Below, piece after piece: positions 45,448 to 52,590 of a stretch of 64,000 bases of DNA. Numbering within the stretch: the stretch's first letter is position 1; each line of letters opens with the position of its first letter. Position numbers and translations under genes: made by a program. The stretch is from positions 558,001 to 622,000 of the forward strand of contig UBZT01000009.1 of assembly GCA_900470155.1 (NCBI GenBank). Direction: 5' to 3'. The notes beneath the pieces were generated by a model. The model was not told the DNA's origin. It was given only the letters and a program-made list of their open reading frames with translations, and did not search any database. This DNA comes from Hyphomicrobiales bacterium (GTDB taxonomy: Bacteria > Pseudomonadota > Alphaproteobacteria > Rhizobiales > Rhizobiaceae).

Positions 45448-46791
45448 GTGGCCAAGCAGATACGTCTTGCAGAAATCATTGAAGCACTCAGCCATGCGCT
45501 GGACCTCACCGAAGGTCAGCCGCCCGGCCATTGCATCCGCTGCTGTTATATCGGAACGGCGATCGGGCAGAAACTCGGTCTGAACGACGAGCGGCTGCGT
45601 GACCTTTATTATACGCTGATGCTCAAGGATCTCGGCTGCTCGTCGAACGCGGCTCGGATTTGCGAACTCTATCTCGCCGATGACCTGAAGTTCAAACATG
45701 ACTTCAAGCTGGTGGATGGCTCGTTCCCGCAGATCCTGCGTTTCGTGCTCTCTCATACCGGCATGCAGGCGGGCCTTGCCGAGCGGTTTCGCGGCTTGCT
45801 CAATATAGTCAAGAACGGCGCGGAAATCTCCCAGAGCCTGATCCGCACCCGCTGCCAGCGCGGCGCCGAAATCGCCCGGCAAATGCGGTTTTCCGAGGAA
45901 GTCGCGCAGGGCATTCTCGATCTCGACGAACATTTCGATGGCGGCGGCCAGCCCGCCGGCCTCAAGGGAGACGAGATCCATCTCTTCGCCCGCATAGCGC
46001 TGCTTGCCCAGGTCGCCGACGTATTCTTCATCAACGAAGGCCCGGTGGCTGCCCTTGCCGAAGTCAGCAAGCGCGCCGGCGGCTGGTTCGATCCGCATCT
46101 CGTCGATACATTCAAAACCGTGGCGACGCCGGTCTTTTGGGCCGAACTCGGCGCGGACAACCTGGAACGCTTCGTTCTCGCCCGTGAACCCGGCCGCAAG
46201 GCGATCATGGCCGACGAGGACTATCTCGACGACATCGCCGCCGGTTTCGCCCGGGTCATCGATGCCAAGAGCCCCTATACGTCCGGTCACAGCGACCGCG
46301 TCGCCCTGTTCACCGACCTGATCGCCGAAGAGATGGGTATGGCAGCGCCTGAGCGCCGACGGCTGAAACGCGCCGCCCTTTTGCATGACATCGGCAAGCT
46401 CGGTGTCTCCAACAGCGTGCTCGACAAACCGGGTCGGCTGGAAGGTGAGGAATGGGAGCAGATGAAGCGCCATGCCGAGTTTTCGGAAGTGATCCTGTCG
46501 CGCATTGCGGTCTTTTCCGATCTTGCCCTGATCGGTGGCGCCCATCATGAAAAGCTTGACGGCACCGGCTATCCGCGTGGCCTGAAGGGCGACCAGATCA
46601 GCTTCGAAACCCGCATCGTCTCGACCGCCGACGTCTTCGACGCCCTGACCGCAGACCGCCCCTACCGCGCAGCCATGCCGGTCGCCAAGGCGCTGGCCAT
46701 CCTCTGGGAGTGCGCCGGCAAAAGCCACGACCCGGCCTGTATCGAAGCGCTGGAACGGGCACTCACACGAGCGGAACTGGCAGCCGCCTGA
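45448..46791 (+). CDS. Tandem HD / HD-GYP domain phosphodiesterase
   Basis: This 447-residue soluble protein has two HD domains. The C-terminal one (about 265-430) is a full HD-GYP phosphodiesterase: TSGHSDRV, LLHDIGKLG, HAEFSEVIL, HHEKLDGTGYPRGL and TADVFDALTADRPYR, so it probably hydrolyses c-di-GMP. The N-terminal one (about 1-200) has the same outline but lost metal ligands (LKDLGC in place of HD; EHFDGGGQP in place of HHE), so it is likely sensory or regulatory. The start is a GTG with AGAGGA upstream. Confidence 0.9.
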   Translation: MAKQIRLAEIIEALSHALDLTEGQPPGHCIRCCYIGTAIGQKLGLNDERLRDLYYTLMLKDLGCSSNAARICELYLADDLKFKHDFKLVDGSFPQILRFVLSHTGMQAGLAERFRGLLNIVKNGAEISQSLIRTRCQRGAEIARQMRFSEEVAQGILDLDEHFDGGGQPAGLKGDEIHLFARIALLAQVADVFFINEGPVAALAEVSKRAGGWFDPHLVDTFKTVATPVFWAELGADNLERFVLAREPGRKAIMADEDYLDDIAAGFARVIDAKSPYTSGHSDRVALFTDLIAEEMGMAAPERRRLKRAALLHDIGKLGVSNSVLDKPGRLEGEEWEQMKRHAEFSEVILSRIAVFSDLALIGGAHHEKLDGTGYPRGLKGDQISFETRIVSTADVFDALTADRPYRAAMPVAKALAILWECAGKSHDPACIEALERALTRAELAAA

Positions 46792-46811
46792 CACGGCAAC
46801 GGTTTCCTCTT

Positions 46812-46841
46812 GGCGCTGGCGCTGGCCGCTGGCCGCTGGCC
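46812..46841. repeat. Short tandem repeat of GGCGCT/GGCCGCT units
   Basis: GGCGCT is repeated twice, followed by GGCCGCT twice and GGCC, between the convergent HD-GYP and Lrp-type genes. It is non-coding. Confidence 0.6.
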
Positions 46842-46880
46842 AACCGCCAACGACACCAGCCCCCGTATCAACAGGCAGAC

Positions 46881-47312
46881 CTACCGCGCAATGCGCGTCG
46901 ACAGGATGATCGACGACAGCGTGCGCTCGACGCCGGACAACTCTCCGATCCTGTCGATCAGCCGGTCGAGTTCGGCAATCGACGGGGCGGCAATGATGGC
47001 GATCAGGTCATAAGGGCCGTTGACCGAATAGAGCGCCGTCACCTCGCGGATCGCATTGAGCTCCGCGGTAACCTGACTCAATGCCTTCGGTGCAATGGTG
47101 ATCATTACATGCGCCCGGACCAGCCCGCGCTCATAGGCATCAGACAGCCGGACGGCGTAACCGGCGATCACGCCCTGCCCTTCCAGCCGTTCGAGCCGCG
47201 CCTGCACCGTGGTGCGCGACAGCCCGAGCCGGCGCGCGAGTTCCGCCACCGGCATGCGGGCATTCTCCGACAATAGTGCCAGGAGCTCGCGATCTTTCTC
47301 GCTGATTTGCAT
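46881..47312 (-). CDS. Lrp/AsnC-family transcriptional regulator
   Basis: This 143-residue regulator has an N-terminal helix-turn-helix (ELARRLGLSRTTVQARLERLE) and a C-terminal ligand-sensing ASNC/RAM domain (TALYSVNGPYDLIAIIAAP). The ATG at 47312 gives the standard MQISEKDRELL start; two upstream start codons are possible. It is divergent from a saccharopine dehydrogenase-family gene across 156 bases, so it probably controls that gene, with an amino acid as signal. This last point is inference. Confidence 0.9.
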   Translation of the reverse strand: MQISEKDRELLALLSENARMPVAELARRLGLSRTTVQARLERLEGQGVIAGYAVRLSDAYERGLVRAHVMITIAPKALSQVTAELNAIREVTALYSVNGPYDLIAIIAAPSIAELDRLIDRIGELSGVERTLSSIILSTRIAR

Positions 47313-47468
47313 ATTGCTCAATCTCTTCGTCTGATTGCCTAACATGCTACGGCATATCTGACATTCCGTCACTTGGAATCGACAGCACACGCGATCACAC
47401 TTTGCCCACGCTAACGCAGTGGGCCGGAGGATCAGCCCCGGCCGAATTCAGTATCGAGGGGAACAGCC

Positions 47469-48572
47469 ATGAAAAACATCGTCATCATCGGAGCCGGCAA
47501 GATCGGCGGCGCAATTGCCCGCATGCTGGCTGAAACCGGCGACTATCAGGTGACCGTGGCCGACCGCAGCGCCGAGCAATTGGCCAAGCTTGACGCCCAT
47601 GCCGCGGTCTCGACCACCGCGGTCGACATCGCCGACAGTGCCGCACTCGATGCCCTGCTCGCCGAAAAATTTGCCGTTCTTTCGGCCGCCCCATTCCACC
47701 TGACCGGGGCAATCGCCGAGAGCGCCGCCCGCACCGGCACCCACTATCTCGACCTCACCGAAGACGTCGCCACCACCCGCAAGGTCGAGCAACTGGCGAC
47801 GAATGCCCGCTCCGCCTTCATCCCGCAATGCGGCCTTGCCCCCGGCTTCATCTCGATCGTCGCCCAAGACCTGACCAAGCATTTCGACACGCTCGACAGC
47901 GTGCGCATGCGGGTCGGCGCTTTGCCGCAATATCCGTCGAATGCGCTGAACTACAACCTGACCTGGTCGACCGACGGGTTGATCAACGAATATATCGAGC
48001 CCTGCGAGGCGGTGGTCGAAGGCAAGCTGACCGTGGTCCCGGCCATGGAAGAGCGCGAGGAATTCTCGCTCGACGGCGTCACCTACGAGGCCTTCAACAC
48101 TTCGGGCGGCCTCGGCACGCTGGCCAAGACGCTCGAAGGCCGGGTGCGCACGATGAACTACCGCACCATCCGTTATCCCGGCCACCAGGCGATCATCAAG
48201 GCGCTGCTCAACGACTTCAACCTGAAGAACCGCCGTGACGTGCTGAAGGATCTGTTCGAAAACGCCCTGCCCGCCACCATGCAGGATGTCGTCGTCATAT
48301 TCGTCACCGTCTGCGGCTGGAAGGACGGCCGCTACCTGCAGGAAACCTACGCCAACAAGGTCTATGCCGGCGTCGTCGCTGCTAAGAAGATGAGCGCCAT
48401 CCAGATCACCACGGCGGCCGGCATCTGCACCGTACTCGACCTGCTCGCCGACGGCACGCTGCCGCAGCAAGGTTTCGTCCGCCAGGAAGAAATCGCCCTG
48501 CCCGCCTTCCTCGCCAACCGCTTCGGCCGCGTCTACGATCCCGAAGTCATGCGCGTCGCCAAGGCCGGCTAA
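47469..48572 (+). CDS. Saccharopine dehydrogenase-family protein
   Basis: This 367-residue NAD(P)-dependent enzyme starts with a Rossmann signature (VIIGAGKIGGAIA) and has the conserved HYLDLTEDV and QCGLAPGF segments of bacterial saccharopine/carboxynorspermidine dehydrogenases. The size fits the short bacterial form. The divergent Lrp-type regulator suggests amino-acid catabolism, possibly the saccharopine branch of lysine degradation. No partner lysine-ketoglutarate reductase gene is nearby. Confidence 0.87.
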   Translation: MKNIVIIGAGKIGGAIARMLAETGDYQVTVADRSAEQLAKLDAHAAVSTTAVDIADSAALDALLAEKFAVLSAAPFHLTGAIAESAARTGTHYLDLTEDVATTRKVEQLATNARSAFIPQCGLAPGFISIVAQDLTKHFDTLDSVRMRVGALPQYPSNALNYNLTWSTDGLINEYIEPCEAVVEGKLTVVPAMEEREEFSLDGVTYEAFNTSGGLGTLAKTLEGRVRTMNYRTIRYPGHQAIIKALLNDFNLKNRRDVLKDLFENALPATMQDVVVIFVTVCGWKDGRYLQETYANKVYAGVVAAKKMSAIQITTAAGICTVLDLLADGTLPQQGFVRQEEIALPAFLANRFGRVYDPEVMRVAKAG

Positions 48573-48992
48573 ACGTCTCCGGGGGGAGGAGCGGACCGCA
48601 AGGTCCCCGGACGGGGCGGTATAAAACGAAAACGGAGGACCGCCCCGTCCACCTCGGTTGAAAGTCATGGGGTCAAGCGCCGTCGCACGTGCACACGCGA
48701 CTCCCGATCTCCCCCCTTCGGGGGAGACTTCGGAGCGGTGGCCGAAGGCCGGAAATCGATCCAGTGAAAAGATTTCAGCGAACGGAGGCCTGAGCGCGAC
48801 GCCGCGCGAAGGCTGTGAGAGGAATTGGCCCGTTCAGGGCCAAACCTCAGATTTCGCAAGAGAGGGGCTTGGTCAGTGTGTTGCCAGTGGAACTGTGCCC
48901 CTCTCCAGGAAAATCTGAAGTTTAGGCGGCTTGCGCGCGCCTAAGCCTTCGATTTTCTGTCCTCCCCCGCTTGGCGGGAGGTGTGGACCGCC
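48573..48992. repeat. Palindrome-rich intergenic element
   Basis: This 420-base non-coding stretch contains a 12-bp perfect inverted repeat (48609-48620 with 48639-48650), an 8-bp C/G hairpin (48708-48727) and a nested inverted repeat (CAGATTT 48848-48854 with AAATCTG 48911-48917, and AGAGGGGC 48861-48868 with GCCCCTCT 48897-48904). It looks like a mosaic of intergenic repeats of the kind found in rhizobial genomes. No gene was found. Confidence 0.55.
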
Positions 48993-49135
48993 CTACTCTT
49001 CGTCAATCGGCAAAGCCGAAAGCTTGAGGTCCATGGCCTTCATCAGCTTGAGCACCGTGGCGAACTCCGGATTTCCGATTTCGGCGGCATCACCCTCTTC
49101 CAGCGCAGTTGCCGCTAGCGGATCAGCCCCATGTC
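48993..49135 (-). pseudogene. C-terminal remnant of an addiction-module antidote (HTH) gene
   Basis: A frame of about 45 codons ends at 48993 and reads DPLAATALEEGD, AEIGNPEFATVLKLMKAMDL and KLSALPIDEE. The GNPEFATVLKLMKA segment is typical of the C-terminal helix-turn-helix of HigA-like/probable addiction-module antidotes. A stop codon lies just upstream and no start or N-terminal half is present, so the gene is truncated. Its 5' end overlaps the 3' end of the AT-richer lipoprotein gene, suggesting that an insertion replaced the missing part. Confidence 0.55.
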
Positions 49136-49507
49136 TTTAAGCCGTTCTCTCCGCACTCGACCAATCTCGTCCCAAGCAACGTCCCAGACTTTTTTGTTGA
49201 GCTCAACATAAAAGCCCGAGATTTTGTATGCTGGCATACCATCAGCGCTGGCGCGTTTTGTCAGCGCTTCCATGATCGGTTCGCAATCGCGCATGCCTGC
49301 GTGGATCACAACATCGAGGTCATCATTTTTGAACCAAAGCTTGTTGTCAAAAGCTCGGGCTCGGGCTCGATCCACTGAGCACGTAACAAAGGCTTTGCTT
49401 TCCGGATAGTTGGCTGCAGATGCAAAGTATATTTTTGATGTCGTGTTGCATGAAATAAGACTGAGGCAACTCATCAAGAAAAGACCGGAATAAACAATTT
49501 GACGCAC
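49115..49507 (-). CDS. Small putative lipoprotein of lower GC content
   Basis: This 130-residue protein has a signal peptide ending in a lipobox (LSLISC), so mature lipidated Cys20 is likely. The rest is soluble with two Cys (VTCSVDRA and RDCEPIM) and a C-terminal charged helix (VRRERLKDMGLIR). It starts at a GTG seven bases after GGGGG. The gene and its surroundings are visibly richer in A and T than the rest of the window, pointing to horizontal acquisition. No family was recognised. Confidence 0.6.
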   Translation of the reverse strand: MRQIVYSGLFLMSCLSLISCNTTSKIYFASAANYPESKAFVTCSVDRARARAFDNKLWFKNDDLDVVIHAGMRDCEPIMEALTKRASADGMPAYKISGFYVELNKKVWDVAWDEIGRVRRERLKDMGLIR

Positions 49508-49621
49508 GAAATACCCCCATAAATTTTATTCAACAACTCGTTATGCAACCTGTCAAATCGCGCCGCAAGCTGACGGGAGATGCTTCGAACTGAAAATCAC
49601 GGGTAATGTGAAATATATAAC

Positions 49622-49651
49622 AAAAACCCGTCGGCCTCTCGACCGACGGGT
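49622..49651 (-). terminator. Rho-independent terminator of the FAD/GcvT gene
   Basis: On the minus strand ACCCGTCGG (49651-49643) pairs with CCGACGGGT (49635-49627), followed by T residues. It lies about 30 bases after the stop. Confidence 0.88.
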
Positions 49652-49681
49652 ACCTAGTGCTCAAATCGAACAGCTGATTCC

Positions 49682-52243
49682 TCAGCTGCGCGGCTTCAAA
49701 TTCTCCGCATCATACAGCGGCTTATAACCAACGCCGGCCACTTCCACCGGATAGGTCTCGCCGAAATACTCCACATTCAGCGTGCGCCCGACCTGGCAAT
49801 AGTCCCAGGGCAGATAGGCGAGCGCGATGTTCTTGCCGATTGTCGGACCATAGGCCACCGAGGTGGTGTAGGAGCGGCGGCCGATTGCGTCGATGAGCAC
49901 TTCGCCGGTCGCCGGGTCCATGACCGGCATGGAGCCGACCGGGTAACGCTTGACGCCCTTGGCATCGGTGTTCTCGGTCATGACAAGCGTGCAGAGCATG
50001 GCCGGCTGGTGTTCCCGCGCCTTGTATTCGAGATGTTTCGCCTTGCCGCGGAAATCGGCTTCCTTGACCTTCGGACGCGCCAGATCGGCTTCGATCAGGT
50101 TGTACTGGGTCAGGAGATCGGCATTCTGCAGGCGCAGGCTCTTTTCCATGCGGCGCGAATTGGCATAGGTCTCAACGCCAAATGCCATGACGCCGGTGGC
50201 GCGCAGGGCATCCCAGACGGCAAGGCCGTCCTCATATTTCATGTGCAATTCCCAGCCCTGCTCGCCGACATAGGAAATGCGGAAGGCGGTGACCGGTCTG
50301 CCGCCGATCTCGATCTGCTTGATCTGGGCGAAGGCGAAGCTTTCCGGATCGAGGCCGGCCGGCTCGGAAACCACCTTTTTCAGCGTGTCGCGGGCATTCG
50401 GGCCCCAGATGCCGATGGTGATGAACTTTTCCGAGACGTCTGTGATCGTGACGTCGAGGCCGCGATCCTGCGCCACCCGCTTCATGTAGTGGAAGTCACG
50501 CGGGCCGGCATCCGCCCCGTTGATCAACCGGCAGCGGTCGGCCATGCGGATGACGGTGAAGTCGGCCCGCACCATGCCCTCGTCGTCGAGGAAGTGGGTG
50601 TAGATGCCCTTGCCGATATTGCCGTCGCCGCCGATCTTGGCAGCGCAAAGCCATTCGAGAAGCTCGACATGGTCGGGGCCTTCGATGTCGACCATGTGGA
50701 AGTGGGACAGATTGACGATGCCGCAATCTTCGCTCATCGCCAGATGTTCGGCATTCGAAACGCGCCAGAAGTGTCTGTTATCCCATTCGTTTTCGCGCAC
50801 GGGAACGCGGTCGCCGTATTTTTCCAGAAGGTGCTCGTTGGCCTTGTAGCCATGCGCACGCTCCCAGCCGCCGAGTTCCATGAAATGGCCGCCAAGCTCG
50901 ACTTCGCGCTCATACATCGGCGAACGCTTGGCGCCACGGCTCGAGGCGTAAGGCTCGCGTGTGTGCACGGCCGGGAAATAGATCTTCTGCGCCGCCTCGA
51001 AGCAGCGATTGGCGATGAACTCTTCGGTCAGCTGGTGCGGATAGAAACGGGCATAGTCGATCGAATTGTGGTCGATCTCGGTGCGCCCGTCAGTCATCCA
51101 GTCGGCGATCAGCTTGCCATAGCCGGGACCGTCCTTGACCCAGATCGCGACGCAGTACCAGAGGCCACGTACCTTCTGGCTTTCACCACACGAAGGTCCG
51201 CCGGCAGCGGAGACCTGGAGAAGGCCGTTGAACGAATGGCCTTCATTGTAGCCGAGCTCGCCGAGGATCGGCGTCAGTTCCATCGCCTTTTCCAGCGGCT
51301 CGAGGATCTGCTCCATGTCGAGGTCGCGCTGCGACGGCGACAGGCGCGCCTCGTGCTTTTCCAAGAGTTCGCGCGGATGGCACATGCGCGGATTGTGCTG
51401 CTCGTAATAGCCCCACTCGATCTGGCCGCCCTCGGATGTCTTCGGGTCGCCGGTGTCGCGCATATAGGCCGAATTGCCCTGGTCGCGCAGCAGCGGAAAA
51501 CCGATATCCTTGCCGGTGCCTTCGAACTCATTATACGGGCCGAAGAAGGTCAGCGGGTGGTCGACCGGCATGACCGGCAGGTCTTCGCCGACCATTTCGG
51601 CGATCAGGCGGCCCCAAAGGCCGGCGCAGACGATGACGTGGTCCGCCATGATCGTGCCGCGATGGGTGACGACACCCTTGATGCGGCCGCCCTCGACGAT
51701 CAGCGATTGGGCCGGGGTATTGGCAAACGCGGTGAGCTTGCCGGATTTTTCAGCCGCATCGACCAGCTTGCCGGCAACGGTCTGGGAGCGTGGGATAACG
51801 AGGCCGGCGTCGGGATCGAACATGCCGCCCATCACCTGGTCTTCCTCGATCAGCGGGAAGAGTTTTTTGATTTCGGCCGGCGAGACATAATGCGCCCGGG
51901 TGCCGAATGCCTTGGCGGAAGACAGCTTGCGCTTGATCTCTTCCATCCAGGTGTCGTCGCCGGTGCGCGCGACTTCCAGACCGCCGATGCGGGCGTAGTG
52001 GCCCATTTTTTCGAAGAAATCGATCGAATACTGGGTCGTCCAGACCGACAGGTAGTCATGGCTGGTGGTGTAACAGAAGTCGGAGGCATGCGCCGTCGAG
52101 CCGATATCGGTCGGGATGCCCGATTTGTCGATACCGACGATGTCGTCCCAGCCGCGTTCGATGAGATGATGGGCGATGGAGGCGCCGACGATCCCTCCGA
52201 GACCGATGATGACGACTTTTGCCTTGGACGGAAACTCTGCCAT
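49682..52243 (-). CDS. FAD-dependent oxidoreductase with GcvT domain (dimethylglycine/sarcosine dehydrogenase family)
   Basis: This 853-residue two-part enzyme has an N-terminal FAD domain (VVIIGLGGIVGASIAHHL, then the STAHAS segment with the His at the usual covalent-flavin position) and C-terminal GcvT and GcvT-C folate-binding domains (from about 480; HFHMVDIEGPDHVELLEWL and YVGEQGWELHM). The family oxidatively demethylates N-methyl amino acids and passes one-carbon units to tetrahydrofolate. The true substrate is not clear. ATG 52243 is preferred over the TTG at 52252. Confidence 0.88.
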   Translation of the reverse strand: MAEFPSKAKVVIIGLGGIVGASIAHHLIERGWDDIVGIDKSGIPTDIGSTAHASDFCYTTSHDYLSVWTTQYSIDFFEKMGHYARIGGLEVARTGDDTWMEEIKRKLSSAKAFGTRAHYVSPAEIKKLFPLIEEDQVMGGMFDPDAGLVIPRSQTVAGKLVDAAEKSGKLTAFANTPAQSLIVEGGRIKGVVTHRGTIMADHVIVCAGLWGRLIAEMVGEDLPVMPVDHPLTFFGPYNEFEGTGKDIGFPLLRDQGNSAYMRDTGDPKTSEGGQIEWGYYEQHNPRMCHPRELLEKHEARLSPSQRDLDMEQILEPLEKAMELTPILGELGYNEGHSFNGLLQVSAAGGPSCGESQKVRGLWYCVAIWVKDGPGYGKLIADWMTDGRTEIDHNSIDYARFYPHQLTEEFIANRCFEAAQKIYFPAVHTREPYASSRGAKRSPMYEREVELGGHFMELGGWERAHGYKANEHLLEKYGDRVPVRENEWDNRHFWRVSNAEHLAMSEDCGIVNLSHFHMVDIEGPDHVELLEWLCAAKIGGDGNIGKGIYTHFLDDEGMVRADFTVIRMADRCRLINGADAGPRDFHYMKRVAQDRGLDVTITDVSEKFITIGIWGPNARDTLKKVVSEPAGLDPESFAFAQIKQIEIGGRPVTAFRISYVGEQGWELHMKYEDGLAVWDALRATGVMAFGVETYANSRRMEKSLRLQNADLLTQYNLIEADLARPKVKEADFRGKAKHLEYKAREHQPAMLCTLVMTENTDAKGVKRYPVGSMPVMDPATGEVLIDAIGRRSYTTSVAYGPTIGKNIALAYLPWDYCQVGRTLNVEYFGETYPVEVAGVGYKPLYDAENLKPRS

Positions 52244-52590
52244 AGCCTGCAATCCTGCCTGCGAGAATGATTGATGTTGGGTTCGATTTTAGGGTGAGCA
52301 GTCGCACAATTGCAGCCTGTCTGCGACATTCTCCAAGTGTTGCACGACCACTTATCCGCAGACAATCTGCCAGCCAGCGGCAAAATGACAACAGCCGATG
52401 TCGCCCGCACGATAGGCACATCGAGAAATTGGGACGGCCGCATCGGGAAAGGCGTAGCCACCCATGGGCGGCTACACTGTACCTCCGCAATACCATGATA
52501 TCGCGATTCTCTAATACACTTTGTATGCAGGTTTTAAGTAAGATTTAATTTTAAACTACTACAATTGAGGGAGTTCATTTGGAGCCTCCC
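52244..52590 (+). other. Intergenic region between divergent oxidoreductase and chemoreceptor genes
   Basis: This 347-base stretch should hold both promoters. It contains a 22-bp near-perfect palindrome at 52454-52475 and an A/T-rich segment at about 52535-52570 before the chemoreceptor gene. No ORF or RNA was recognised. Confidence 0.5.
52454..52475. promoter_or_regulatory. 22-bp palindrome, candidate operator
   Basis: GTAGCC and GGCTAC arms surround CCCATGGG with a single mismatched pair. Its two-fold symmetry and position between divergent genes suit a dimeric regulator. The regulator is unknown. Confidence 0.4.

Noticed and set aside
45421..46794. Open frame of 457 codons antisense to the HD-GYP gene
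   Set aside because: It covers the HD-GYP gene almost exactly and contains no recognisable domain.
48573..48992. Possible CRISPR or insertion sequence in the palindrome-rich gap
   Set aside because: The repeats are single inverted pairs, not regularly spaced direct repeats, and there is no transposase frame.
50009..52270. Open frame of 753 codons antisense to the FAD/GcvT gene
   Set aside because: The codon pattern follows the real gene on the other strand; no motifs were seen.
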